Shown here: piece after piece, positions 47,298 through 59,715 of the stretch
Numbering within the stretch: the stretch's first letter is position 1
How the letters are laid out: each line of letters begins with the position of its first letter
Assembly (NCBI GenBank): GCA_038503035.1
Contig: JAVSML010019104.1
Coordinates: 19,477 to 83,476 of the forward strand
Source of the DNA: Crocodylus rhombifer
Lineage: Eukaryota; Chordata; Crocodylia; Crocodylidae
Direction: 5' to 3'
DNA length: 64,000 bases
Notes under the pieces: model-generated
What the model saw: the letters and a program-made list of their open reading frames with translations, nothing else
Told to the model about the DNA's origin: nothing
The model's database searches: none
Translations under genes and position numbers: made by a program

Positions 47298-48085
47298 AAA
47301 TAAGCACAGTTCTCTCAGCCTCTCCTCAGAAGTCATGTGCTCCAGCCCTCTAAGTATTTTTGTTGTCCTCTGCTGGACTCTCTCCAACATGTCCATATCC
47401 TTTCTGTAGTGGGAGGCCAAGAACTGGTCTCACCAGTGCAGAATACAAGGGAATAATCACTTCTCTTGATCTGTTCACACTGTTCCAACTAATACACCCC
47501 AGTATGCAGCCTTGTTGGCCACAAAGGAACTCTGTTGGTTCATTATCCAGCTTTTTGTCCACTTCAACTCCCATGTCCTTTTCTGCAGAGCTCCTTCTTA
47601 GCCAGTTGGTCCCAAGCCTGCATGTGATTCTTCTGTCCTAAGTGCAGGACTTTTCACCTGCCTTTTTTGAGCCTCATAAGAGCTCATAAGATTTCTTTTG
47701 GCCTAATCCTCCAATTTGTCTAGGTCACTCTGAATCCCATCCCTACCTTCCAGTGTATCTACTAGACCCCATAACTTTGTGTTATCTGTGAACTTGCTGA
47801 GGGTGAACTTCATCCCTTCATTAAATGAAGATACTGAACAAACTGGCCCCAGGACTGACCCCCAAGGCACTCCACTCGATACTGGCTGCCAACTAAACAT
47901 CAAGCCATTGATTACTACCCATTGAGCCTGACAATCCCACCAGCTTTCTATCTACCTTACAGACCATTCATCCAACCCATACTTCTGCAGCTTGCTTGGA
48001 AGAATGTTGTGGGAAACCATATCAAAAGCCTTGCTGAAGTCAACATGTATAACATCAGCCAACTCAGCACCCTTGGATTCACTGA
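47298..48085 (-). mobile_element. CR1 copy F, part 2 (RT region, antisense)
   Basis: Antisense reading gives the CR1 order: DVIHVDFSKAFDMVSHNIL (about 48060-48000; RT block), SGVPWGSVLGPV and FTDNTKLWG (about 47880-47770), and GIQSDLDKLED (about 47710). The sequence joins with the end of part 1 (cttctcagcc / ttctctcagcc), showing that copy G landed between them. Confidence 0.85.
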
Positions 48086-50172
48086 ATCCAGCGCCATGGA
48101 CTTTTACATGTCCAGATTTTCTAAATAGTTCTTAACCTGTTCTTTCACCACTTAGGCTGCTCACCTTCTCATTCTCCACTCATTCTTTAAATTAAAGGTT
48201 ACAAGCTGGTCAACATCTAAGGCCCCCAGTATATGCACAGGGAGAGGTGTGATTGGATCCAATACATGAGCCACACAACCGTTCTGGTGGCTCCTCCCTG
48301 CTGCCATCACCAGTGCCACCACTAGGCCACCCCACCTACTGCTAGATGCCACTCACAAGGGATGGGTAGAGATGCCTCTCTCTGTATTGCCTTCCGCCTC
48401 CCTACCCCCCACCTCCATCTGAACTGCCCTGTATCTACAGCACGTCCCTGCTCCTGACTTGTGCCTAGCTGCATCAGCACATCAGCTGTAGTCCTGGGCA
48501 GTCACCCTGATCCGCAAAGGGAACGTGTCGGCAGCATCCATAGCAAACCATGTTTGTTAAATTAATGTTAAAAATGCATCTACACATGGACACGCATTAG
48601 CATATCCATTGACACACACCACATTAATGTGCATTAGTTTAGTACATTACATTACATTACATTAAAGTAAAGGTCCATTCAGTCCACATGTGTGCTAATG
48701 TGACTCTGCTATTTGCGCTGAAATTTGATATGTACTTTGTGCAGGTATCAAATTTAGGCTCACATAGCCTAAAATCACCATTTTTAAGACACATTAAAGT
48801 CACACGCATGTAAACTGGCAGCCACCAGTAACAGTCTTCTTGCTCTATTCTAGGAAAGAAAAATCAGCTTCCCCACTTAAGATATGCATCTTGATTTTAC
48901 ACAGCTGATTTTGGAGGGAACGCATGTGTTATGTGAGTAAATACTGATTTTTTTTTTTTTTTTTTTTTCATTCAATCTTAGTTTACCAAGCAATCGAGAT
49001 TGTTTGGTATCAATGACTTACTGTTTTCATTATTTATCACTCTTGTGTCTTCTGAATGATTTTATGTCTTCTTCCAGGTCACTGAAAAAGATATTCAATA
49101 GTACTAAGTCCGCCAGTATTCCCTGCAGAATCCTGCAAATGCTCTGAATAATGAGTCCTTGTGCATATATGTACACGTTGAAACTTACTAGTTAGCCAGG
49201 TTTTGATCTATTTACCATATGCCTTGGTAATTTTGTATTATTCCAGTTTATCACACAAAATGCCATGCAATACCATCAAATGCCTTAGAAACCTATTACA
49301 AAACAAACAAATAAACAACACATTTACCTTTATTAACTAAACTGGCAATCTTAAGAAAAAAAAGTTTGACAAAATTATGTTTCACTATACCCATATAGAT
49401 TATAGTACCTTGTTTTATTGACAATCAAGTTGTGTATCATCTGTTTCATTATTCTGCCTGAGACTGGTATCAGACTGACAGACTTACCTGGTTTGCCTCA
49501 TTCACCCTTTTGAAAAACTGTCATAATATTATCTTTCTTCCAGGCTCCAGTGTGTCAAAGACCAGACAGATTTTTTTTAACAGATTTTTTAAATCATAGA
49601 TTTCTTTTTGCGGGGAAGGGAGAGAGGGTGGACATTATTTTCAGCTTTGTATTCCTGGCTTTTTTAAAGCAGTAAGTGCAATATGAATACATTGCTGGCT
49701 TGGATTTTCTTTTCTTTTTGCTGGTCTTGTACACAAAATTTCCATGAAGATCTCTGAAAACTGTAGTTACTGCTACACTACTAAGGACCAGGGTGGCATT
49801 AGATTAGATAATAGAAATTCACCAAAGAAATTCACCCTACGGAAGGACTAAGAAACAAGTTTTAATGGAATTATAACATTCTCCTTGTCATCTCTCTGGT
49901 TTTAGCTTCTCTTTGGGTTCCCTCTCACAGGATCCAAGAATTTCACATTCTAGCTTCCTCAGAAAGCTAATCCTACCTGCTTCCAACTTGTCCTTCATTT
50001 GTCAGTTAACTTGCATCTTCTCCCTGGAAGAGCCCAACTATGGTTTCAGTAATAAGATTGTCCTGTTGCTGGCAGGAAGTCACCATTAATTTAGCATAAG
50101 TTGCATGCAAAGTAGCATTTGAAAGTTTTTTGACAATGATTTTGTCTCCATGTGGAGTAACAGGTTCTAGAA
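48086..50172. other. Non-coding, with simple repeats
   Basis: Includes (ACATT)n near 48641-48663, a poly-T of about 21 at 48949-48969, and a MITE-like segment (atctacacatgg, about 48570). No gene was recognised. Confidence 0.45.
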
Positions 50173-50583
50173 TCATAGAAAGTTAGGGTTGGAAGGGACT
50201 TCAGGAGGTCATCTAATCTAACCCCCTGCTCAAAGCAGGACCATGCCCAACTAGATCATCCCAGTCAAACCTTTGTCTAGCCGGGTTTTGAAAACCTCCA
50301 AGGCTGGAGCTTCTACCACCTCTCTGGGTAACCTACTCCCTCCTAGTGAGAAAATTCTTCCTACTACCTAACCTAAAATCCCCTCTCAGTTTGCTCTTAA
50401 CTAGATTAAATATGCCCAGTTCGCTCAGTCTTTCCTAAGAAGTCATGTCCCCCAGACCCCTCGCCATTGTTGTTGCCCTCTTCTGGTCTCTCTCCAATTT
50501 GTCTACATCCTTTCTGTGGTGGGGTGTCCAAAACTGAATACAGTACTCCAGACAGGGCCTCACCAGTGCTGGTTAGAGGGGAC
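50173..50583 (-). mobile_element. CR1 3' end, antisense
   Basis: It starts with atcatagaaagttagggttg, gaagggacttcaggaggtca and continues through the antisense ORF2 C-terminal region (gctggagcttctaccacctc, ctctccaatttgtctaca). 5'-truncated, about 410 bp. Confidence 0.9.
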
Positions 50584-51149
50584 TGGATATTTCAATTACA
50601 ACCCACTTCGTGGGATTATTTTTGGTAGGAAATCTGTCTGGGAACAAGATAGGATGGTTTCTTTTCCTCAATCTTATAAATCTGAAACTAGCTACAGCAA
50701 AAGTAATTAAAAATTATGCAGCTGAAACTTCAAAAAAGCAGCACACATTTGGCAAGCTGCTGAACCTGCCCTATTTCTCTACATTTGAATGCTTTTGTGT
50801 GTTTACAGTTGCCGGTGCAACCATTTCTTTAGTATCCCTAAGAGATGGAGAATATTTGTCATTTGTTCAATACAAACCCTTGCAGGGCAAACTGTGTCAT
50901 TGCAAAAAATGGAGAAAAGGAAACAAAGTTGGCCATAATGGCCAACAAAATCAGGACAAACAATGATACCTTTAACTATATTGTGCAGGATGTCCTGTCA
51001 ATCAGTCATAATAACTAGACCTTCAAGAAGCTTTGTATAAATAGATGAACTACACACAGCATCAAATGATTCCACAGCAATTTCTTACTTAACTATCTGG
51101 AAATCTAGTTTCAAAGTGGCATCCTACATAAATTAGAATTTTCAAGGAG
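50584..51149. other. Non-coding, nothing recognised
   Basis: AT-rich interval between two CR1 pieces. Confidence 0.45.
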
Positions 51150-52649
51150 GCCAATAGAGTCCTAAAGGAATTGGCCGAGGTCATTGCAGGACCCTGGCAC
51201 GGCTTTATGAGCACTCGTGGTGCTCTGGTGTGGCCCCAGAGGACTGGAAGAGGGCCAACATGGTTCCCATCTTCAAAAAGGGGAGGAAGGAGGACCCAGG
51301 AAACTATAGGCCAGTTAGTCTTACCTCGATCCTAGGCAAGATGTTTGAAAAAATTATGCTGGCACACATCCATGAGGGGCCAGCAGGGGACTGCATGCTT
51401 AGGGGCAACCAACATGGGTTCATCAGTGGCAGGTCCTGTCAGACCAACCTGGTGGCCTTCTATGATCAGATTACCAGATCATTAGATGCAGGGGTAGCAG
51501 TGGACATAGTCTTCCTGGACTTCCGGAAGGCTTTCGACACCGTCTGTCACCCTGTTCTCATTAAGAAACTGGGGGACTGTGGTGTCAATGCCCACACAGG
51601 CAATTGGGTCACCAACTGGCTGGGGGGCCGCATTCAGAGGGTGGTAGTGGATGGGTCCTTCTCAACCTGGAAGGACGTGGGCAGTGGGGTTCTGTAGGGC
51701 TCGGTCCTCGGGCCTGCACTGTTCAACATCTTCATCAGTGATTTGGACGAGGGGGTAAAAAGCACCCTGTTCAAATTTGCTGATGACACCTAAGATGTGG
51801 GGGGATGTTGGCACACTAGAAAGAAGCATCAGACCTAGACAGGCTACAAGGGTGGGCGGATGTGAATAGGATGGGATTCAACACCGACAAGTGCAAGGTG
51901 ATGCACCTGGGGAGGAACAACCGGCACCATACCGACAGGTTGGGGAACTCGCCTCTTGTCAGCATGGAGGCGGAAAAGGATCTTGGAGTCATAATTGACT
52001 CCAAAATGAAAATGGGCTGGCAGTGTGGGGAGGCAGTCAGGAAGGCCAACCGTACCTTGTCATGCATCCACAGATGCATCTCGAGCAGGTCCAAGGAGGT
52101 GATCCTCCCCCTCTATGTGGCACTGGTCAGGCCACAGCTGGAGTACTGCATCCAGTTCTGGGCACCACACTTCAAGAGGGATGTGAACAGCATCGAGAGG
52201 GTCCAGAGGAGGGCCACTCGCATGATCGGGGACAGCAGGGCAGGCCCTATGAGGAGAGGCTCACGGACCTGAACCTGTTCAGCCTCCAAAAGAGAAGGCT
52301 GAGGGGGGATCTTGTGGCCTGTTATAAACTAGTCAGGGGGGATCAGCAGGCATTGGGGGAGTCACTATTCCCCTGTGCATCGCCAGGAGTGACCAGGAAT
52401 AACGGTCACAAGCTGGCAGAGGGCAGGTTTAGGCTAGATATCAGAAAGCGCAACTTCACGGTCAGGGCGGCTAGGTTCTGGAACCAACTTCCAAGAGAAG
52501 TGGTGCTGGCTGCTACCCTGGGGGTTTTTAAGAGGAGGTTGGATGAACATCTTGCTGGGGTCATTTGACCCCAGTATTATTTCCTGCCATGGCGGGGGGT
52601 TGGACTAGATGATCTACTCAGGTCCCTTCCGACCCTAGAAACTATGAAA
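51150..52649 (+). mobile_element. CR1 retrotransposon, RT to 3' end
   Basis: The longest continuous RT frame in the window: 51230-51697 contains WKRANMVPIFKKGRKEDPGN, YRPVSLTSILGKMFEKIM, GNQHGFISGRSCQTNLVAF and VDIVFLDFRKAFDTVCHPVL. It ends at a TAG that replaces Gln in the QGSVLGP block. Next come FADDT (about 51775, catalytic DD) with a frameshift, [37 protein letters not shown], and RKRNFTVRAARFWNQLPREV. The 3' end is ggttggactagatgatctac...ctatgaaactatgaa. It is less decayed than the other CR1 copies. Confidence 0.93.
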
Positions 52650-53038
52650 CTATGAATAGGGGGGACTTGTTATAATCATCAAACACTTAGACCACATCAG
52701 TGCTTTGAGAATTGTTCTGGATGAGCGATTCTCAGCCTTCAAAAGGTTACAGCACCTCCACAGTTTTTCTAAAATTAATGGCACCCCATTGTCCATAAGA
52801 CATATGAGGGGCTGGACTGGCAAGTGGCTATGGCAGGAGGGGGTGCTCCTGTCTGCATTGGGTTTATCATTGCTTAAGCCAACTGCATTTACTTGATTCC
52901 AGGATGAAGTTGTTGCCCTCATGTAAAACGGGGGGAAAGCCCCTCCTCTGAGAATCAAGTATGAAGGTGGTGATGGGGCAGGTGGCTACTGCAGCTGCAG
53001 CTGACTCCAGCTTCTACCTGGGTTTGGGCCATAGCTAC

Positions 53039-54714
53039 TAGGCCTATGTGAACAGGGAACTATTTGATTCAGATTCGGCCAATTCAGATGCCAGCAATTT
53101 GATTCGGAGATTCACATCACTTTTCCAATTTGATTCAGCTGAATCAGCTTTGGAAGATTTGGTGCTGATTCAGAGATTCAGCCATAGAGTATAATGGGGA
53201 AATCAATGAAATATCTATAATTTTGTCATTTTTGGCTGATTCAGCTAAAACTGAAAAGTGGTTTGTAAATTCAAACAAGCACCTAACCTCATCACCAGAA
53301 CTGAAGCCAACTTCCTACAGCTCAAAACACAAAACTTGAGAAATATCTCCGGTACCCCCATAAACTACACACCAGAATCTCTCAAAGATGACAATACTCG
53401 ACTACCTGTGGGGGTACATTCCTCACCAAAAAAACCCACTGCCTCCAGTCTCCCAGGCCTGATCCTGAGAGAGAACAAATTACATACCAGTTTTCATAGC
53501 TGGGCCTATGAACTTCACCCCATCAGCCTCCTAGGTAGTAGCTACAGAAACTCATGGACTCAATACAGATTAGACAGTGGAATTCTGAAACACTGCAGCC
53601 TGTCGGACATCTGACTCCTCAGGTACCTCTGCACTTTTACCTGCATTGCTGTTTTCTTCTTCTGTGCTCTGATGTATTTATTTACTATGAATTATGAATG
53701 GGAAGTGTGACTCCTTTTCTGTTGTGTGTTTTATATTCTCTGTGTTGAGTGCACCGGACTCTGCTTTGATTACTGATAACTATATATGGTTTCTTCTTCT
53801 GTGATGTGATAATAATGTGAATCTGTGACTACTACTGTACTTCTTCTTCTCTGTGTTGTAATGTGTACCTAAAATAATGTATCTCCTTTTTCTGGGATCT
53901 GAGTTCTGTGTTATGTCTGTTAATCTCAATTTGAATCTCTATCTGACTTCTGTGTTTTTAGTCTGTATGTAAACTATTATAATATTAACAACTAATAACT
54001 ATATATAATCTGATTCTGAATCTCTTCTTCTTCTATGAATACCTGACTTCTTCTGTGATGTGTGAGTGTGTGTAATGTATGCTTCTCTGCACAGTGATGG
54101 ATCACACTGCCAGGGAAAATACTGAGCTTTCTTTTTTAAAAGTACTGTCAAAACAAAAAGAGAGAGAGAGACAGAGAACAAATGTAAATTGAAAGAAATG
54201 AATTGGATAAATAGTAAAGTAGAGAGATGCTAAACTAAGCTAAGCTAAGCTATATCCTATCAAATCCCTTCTAACAGCAGAAAAGTAGTGCCACTGACTA
54301 GGGAACCAGACCAGTAGCCACAGTACCTTTGAGATGCTGTTGCTCAGGCAGAAACAGCTTAGGAAAGGGACAGAAAAGCTGGCACACAGAGGCTTTTATG
54401 CTGTTTCTGTATCCTTCCCCCCAGATAGTATGATTAGAACAGCATTCAGGGAGAAATCACAGTCACTGGCCAGCTAGAGATATCAGCCCTTCCCGCCCCC
54501 GCTCCCTCTCCCTCTTCTAAGTTTCTTTTTCCCATAATGACCAGCTTCCGAATCTCGAAATTGCCGAATCTCTTCTGAATCAATTCAGAGCCTCCGAACC
54601 GGTTCAGAAAGTTTTAAGCTTCTAGCAATTCAAATTGGATTTGGAGATCAAGCCTCTGAATTGGGCCAAATCTTCTCTGAATCGAGTCACAAACTGAAGC
54701 TTCACATAGCCCTA
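53039..54714. mobile_element. hAT-family element with perfect 8 bp target duplication
   Basis: Ends are TAGGCCTATGTGAAC and (inverted) TAGGGCTATGTGAAGCTTC. ATAGCTAC at 53031-53038 is repeated exactly at 54715-54722, the 8 bp duplication of hAT transposons. Subterminal regions are rich in gattcgg/gattcag words (53070-53190; 54545-54690). The 1676 bp body has no transposase; 53258-53640 is shared with the unclassified repeat at 22791-23470. Confidence 0.88.
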
Positions 54715-54722
54715 ATAGCTAC

Positions 54723-55565
54723 AACTGCAGCCTGCCCTCCCGCCCATCTCTGCACCCTGCTATCTTCCCTCTAAAACTTTCCCTCCTACAACTGCTCTCC
54801 CCAAACAGCCTCTGTCCCCTCATCTGCCCTTCTTTCTCCCCTCCTTACTCTTGCTTCATGCCAACAGGCTCTGTTCAAGCTGCAGCCTGGGGCACGGAGT
54901 GAGGCCTCTGCCTGGCCCTGTAGCAGTGGTGCGCAGCCTGCACAGCTGCTACAGGGCCTGGGCTAGGCTGGGTCATTCTGAGTGTCCCAGGTTAGAACAG
55001 GGATGGAGCCTGTCTGCAAAGAGCAAACACTGGGGGATGCGGAGGGAAGCAGAAGTTGGAGGGGGGGGAGAGCACAGGTTGGGGAAAGAGGAGGAGGAAA
55101 GGGGGAAGCAGAGGCTGGAGGGGTGATGGGAATGAGTCCTGAGGCTGCAGGGAGAGGCAGGGAGCAGAGGTGGCATGGGACAAGCTGCTTGACTTCTCCA
55201 CATTATCTGCCACCCACTGCCTGCAGTGGGGGGGCGGGGAAGGATGAATGAAAGATGCCTCTCCAATAATGAGATTCTGTACGGGGAAAATTATAACAAA
55301 TTTATACATTTTTCATGTACAGATCTAATTATTGGCGGGGAGGGGGACCTTAATTCAGGATCATCTTAAATTTGAGTACATATGGCACGGTAGACAGGAG
55401 CAACCCTACCTTTCTAGAGTGTTGCAGTGCTGCTGCTGCCTTATAGGGTGTTGCTTTATAGGCTGTTGCATAGGGTGTTGCTGTGCAGCCAAGTGAAACT
55501 GCGGCGCATGCCTGTTTCCAACCATGAAATCCCATTTGAAAACCACTGTGCTAGCAATTTATAAG
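54723..55565. other. Non-coding G/C-rich segment
   Basis: A G-rich stretch near 55050-55180 gives chance ORFs on both strands. Around 55525-55555 there is a gaaaaccactgtgctag end typical of Charlie-type hAT MITEs, without an identified partner end. Confidence 0.4.
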
Positions 55566-56104
55566 TAGGGACCTATTGAAATTGCAATTTCACACACATT
55601 TCAAAATCCAGGATTGCCCACAAAAGCAGGCAATGCCTGTGAAATCCATGGGAAAACAAAAATAACTTAGAAAAAATAAAATGCCAACTCCCCAAAGGGA
55701 GCCATCAGTCCTCAGGGCATTGCGGCAGCCTGCTGGGGTGGAGAAGGGGGGAGGGGAAGGTGCTCACTTGAAGGGCTGCCAGCAAGATGGCTACTGCCTC
55801 TTCCACTGACTGTCTGCAAGGGCTGCCTGTCATATGGCCGCACCTGCTCCACCAACTGATGGCGAGGGGTGGGGCCGCATGACAGTCCTCACAGCCTGTG
55901 CTCTCCCCCTCCCCTCCAGTGAGCAGTGAGGGGTGATGTTGTATGACAGGCAGGCCTCACAACCATTCAGCAATGAGGAGTGGGGCCACTGGGACCCCTT
56001 GTTCAATAAGAGGACCACTGCACTCTGCCCGTGAAATGTCTGCCAGGCCCCATGTTCTCCCAGTGAAATCAGCAGGCAGCTGCCTCAAATTAGGTAGGTC
56101 CCTA
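55566..56104. mobile_element. hAT-type MITE with perfect 8 bp target duplication
   Basis: TAGGGACCTA at the left and its inverse (taggtccCTA) at the right bound a 539 bp non-coding element. TTTATAAG at 55558-55565 recurs exactly at 56105-56112. Confidence 0.88.
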
Positions 56105-56224
56105 TTTATAAGCATACAGGAAGTGATAGCCACTGCTTCAGAGAAGTAAATTCAGTGTAAATCAATAATTAATTCACTTAGGACACTTTCAAAATCCCAC
56201 TCATACTAGCTATTACCACATGTA

Positions 56225-56535
56225 CACAAAGGGTGCCTATACATCAGCAGCAAAGCTACTCCAATGTGAGGTAATTACAGCATGTCAGAGCAGACTCAAT
56301 TAATTGAGTCTGCTGGAATGTGGTAATTACCATGCCCCAGCAGACTCCAGTGTCTCATGTATCAGTGTTCACATGCTTAAAAATGGTGGTGGGGCCCTTT
56401 AACTAAAGCTCATTTGACAAGCTTTAGTTAAAGCACCCCTGCCACCATTTTTCAAGCATGAGATGCTGATACACGAAATGCCCTGGGCAGCTGTCAGAGC
56501 ACCTCCATGTCCCACCTCCTACAGCACATGTATAA
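56225..56535. mobile_element. Palindromic MITE, copy 2
   Basis: Same layout as 16925-17265: outer cctatacatcagc / gcacatgtataaata ends; internal actcaattaattgagt (16 bp palindrome, about 56288); ctttaactaaagctc with inverted gctttagttaaag (about 56398-56433); and paired ccaccatttttcaagcat / atgcttaaaaatggtgg. Confidence 0.6.
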
Positions 56536-57535
56536 ATACTCAAATATAAGATAATTTCTTCTCCCCCCAATTACATGGAGGGAAAAAGGCCCTCATCTTA
56601 CATTTGCATACAAGGAAACTTTATTAAATACAGTACCTATCATTAAACTGCTGCCAAAAGCAACATATGCTCAGTAACATAAGCAAGCTACGAAGCTGAT
56701 TAGGTGCAGCCAACATTGAGCATGACTAGAAAATATATGGCTCATATTAGGCGAACATACTGATAAGAAACTACCACAAAGGTAGGTTTGTAGAGCCCCT
56801 TGGAATAAACTACGCAGTAGTGGCCATTGCACTCAGTGCCCCTCAAAACCAACTGTTTTAAAGTCATGGAGAGCTACTACATTGTATACATTTTGAATTC
56901 CTATTCACTCCCATAGCCGAGCTGTACCTTTTTTTTTTTGCCACTTCCAATTATTCCTGTTTCTTTACCAGCCTTAAATGTCTGGCAAATATCACTGAAT
57001 GGGGCCACAAACAGTTCACCCAGAATCTCTCTGTTGGCCCCTCCCTCAACCTGTCACATATTGTTAGTGTGGCCCCACTCTCCATGAGATGGAGCCAGAC
57101 CATACTGCCCTGTGCCTCATGCACTTACATTTTTGAAGGATCCCAGGACTTATGACAAGAAGACCTGGTTCGTCATGGGTGGGAGCTAATCAGCACACAG
57201 ATCCTTTCTGGATGGTATCTGAAATTACATACTGAGAGCTGCTGAGCAGTGGGATCACCCTGGCTTGAAACAATGTTGTCTTTACTGAGTTCCAGCCCAA
57301 TGAAGCATATATCAAATCATGAACCTTTTGGCTTCAGAGTAAATATCATGCACAGTTTATACTATATATAAAGTAGGTAAAGTGCTGCTTAAAAGTGTGT
57401 TTAAGGAGTATCTGTGCTAACAGCAGTAGTTTCAAAAGAGATACAATGCATGAAATCTGTATGAAAAGTCTGTGGGTATCTGTGGTAATTTATCTCTATG
57501 CATACTACAGGCATGTTTATTTCAAAGTCAACGGG
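56536..57535. other. Non-coding, nothing recognised
   Basis: AT-rich, with a T/A run near 56929-56938 and no named repeat. Confidence 0.45.
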
Positions 57536-57539
57536 CATG

Positions 57540-58850
57540 TCTACACGAGACGCTGAGTAGGCTCAATAGCTCCATAGTAAATGTCTCATGTCTACAAATG
57601 CAGCCCTATTAAGCCACAGGAAACTAATTAACTCTACAGTACTGAATGTGTAGATGCTGATGATGCAGGGGCGGGGCCACCCCTGACAGCTGTGGCTCAG
57701 TGACTGGAACATTGGGTCCTGCCAGCGAGCACAACCTGGCTTGGGTTGGCCCAGCAGGCCTGAAGTGTAGCAGCTGCCCACCAGCAGGGGCTGGTTGCAG
57801 ACCTACAAGGCTCCATGGCACCTCTGAGGCATCTCAGGTAGCAGCTGCTGCCCGCATGCTGGGCCAGGCTGTACTTGCTGACAGGGCTCAGTATCTCTGT
57901 CACAGAGCTGCAGCTGTCAGGGGTGGCCCCACCCCTGCGGCCCAGCCCAGCCAGACTGTGCAGCTTCCTTGGCCTGTCAGGGCCACCCCAAGCAGATGCA
58001 GCTCTGTTACAGCTCCAGCTCCAGCTCCAGCTCCTCCACATGCCCTGGCTGATCTGGGCCAGGCTGGGGGTTGCTACAGGGGCAAGAGGAGGAGGGAGAA
58101 GAGTACCTTCCAGCACTGAACAGAGCCCCCCTCCCCACCCCATGTGGGGAGGAAGGGAGGGGAGAAGTGAGGGAGAAAGAGTCCCACTCTGGGGCTGGGC
58201 AGCCTTACAGAGCCGTTTCCTGTGCCAGCAGGGCTGGGGGGGAAGAGGGGGAAAAGGAGGGTGAAGAGCCCTCCCCCCTGCACATCATGGTGGGTGGGGG
58301 AGAGGGAGTGGAAGGAAGAGTCCCCCTCGGGGGGCCATGCACCCTCATAGAGTCCACCTCTCCACCCTAGGGGAGGGAGGAAGAACAGGAGTCCCCCTCC
58401 AGCATTGCACAGAACCCCCTCTCCCACCCTGGGGGGAGGAGGAGGGGGAAGAATCTCCCCGGGTGCAGAACAGAGCCCCAGAATTGCCTTGTTCAGGGGA
58501 AGGCAGCAGGGAGATGGGTTTTTTCTTCCCTCTATTCCTTCCGCCCTGTTGCCAGGGTCTGCCAGCCCCAGCAGCCACTGCTGCAGCCCCCTCTCCTCTG
58601 CTTCCTGCAAAACAGGCAGACCCCAGCTACAGTGGGGGAGGGGAAGGAGGGAAGAATTAACCTCCTCCCTGCCCACTTTCCCTTACTGAGGCCATGCCAG
58701 CCAGTGTCTCCGCTAGAGCCAGTCCCAGCTCAGGCAAGAGAGCAGAGGGGCAGGGTTACCCCTGCAGCTGGAGCAGAGAGCCCCACCCAGCCTAGACAGC
58801 ATGCTGAGATACTGGAGGACTCTGGTTTAAACTTAAACCAGGAAGAGGTC
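57540..58850. mobile_element. Probable MITE end plus GC-rich degenerate tandem region
   Basis: 57549-57570 (ctacacgagacgctgagtag) matches the end of the 37720 MITE. From about 58075 to 58640 a loose unit (gaagag-tccccctc-...-gcagaacagagcc-...-gggggaggagg) recurs roughly every 70-100 bp. The long ORFs on both strands here are products of this composition. Confidence 0.4.
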
Positions 58851-58999
58851 TGGGACAGACATTGCTTAAACCTGTTTGAACCAAATCAGTCTGATTCTGC
58901 ATTCAACCAGGTTTATCTCAAACCAGTTTTGGCTATTTTCAAACTGGTTTCATGTGCACTGAATATCTGTTCTGTTACAAGTTTAAACAAGTGATATAG
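58851..58999. mobile_element. Harbinger-like MITE, copy 2 (interrupted by the provirus)
   Basis: GGGACAGACATTGCTTAAAC matches the terminus of the 7093-7469 element. Downstream, tttatctcaaaccag, ttttcaaactggtttcatg and tgcactgaat match its body inverted. The match fades at about 58990, where the LTR begins, so the provirus probably landed near the far end of this MITE. Confidence 0.55.
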
Positions 59000-59711
59000 A
59001 TGAAGTTTGAGAGCAGGCCCAAAAGCCAATAAAGAAAAATACTGCTGAGAAGCCATAAACAGGATAATCATGAACTCTCTGTATGCAGGATGACATTTGG
59101 AATGTGAGCTGATAAATAGGGATGGTACAAACTGAACCTACCTTGAACCCACTAGCATAAGTAACAGTGCTGAAAAGAAAGTTGCATATTTGATGATAAG
59201 GAAGATGCTTATGCGTAAGAACTGCTCAAAGCCTATTATTGTGTAGCTATAGAAATTAACAAGACCATAGATAAATCTACAAAGCAGACTCGGTCTTCAA
59301 AGACACAGCTGAAACAATCAAAGATGCAATCCTCCTCCCTGATTTAGCATATCAAAACAAGTATGTAGCCAAAAGTCAGTTTGAACTAATTAGAAGTTTT
59401 CTCACACTAACCTGATATCTTACTTTCTTTTACAGTGGGAAATTCCCACCTACGCACGTATTGTGTCATGCGCACTAGAAGTTTTAACTAACCATAGAGG
59501 TTGAGTCAATTAAGTGTAGAATTTGTGATGCAAAACTGTCTATATAAACTTGCTTACTTATTATCAAGGGGGGCTGGTTCTTAGAGGAGACGGGCTGCTC
59601 TTTGTTGTATGCATGCTTGAATAAAGAGCTTTGAGATAAGACCTTGCTGGTGTTGCTTGTCCCTTGCGGTCAGACAACAGACCTGGGAAGTTGGGGTTCG
59701 AGTCCCTGACA
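59000..59711 (+). mobile_element. 5' LTR of the provirus
   Basis: The 3' end is fixed by ...gtccctgaca just before the primer-binding site. A TATA box is at 59541-59548 (tatataaa) and AATAAA at 59620-59625, giving a compact R. The 5' end is estimated at about 59000 because the first matching TG is ambiguous next to the MITE. Confidence 0.8.
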
Positions 59712-59715
59712 ATTT

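Noticed and set aside
10045..52649. CR1 frames as functional reverse transcriptase genes
   Set aside because: Each copy has stops or frameshifts, and most are 5'-truncated; they are listed as mobile elements only.
58074..58676. 200-codon minus-strand ORF and overlapping plus-strand ORFs
   Set aside because: Product of the G/C-rich degenerate tandem region; Pro/Gly/Leu/Ser repeats only.
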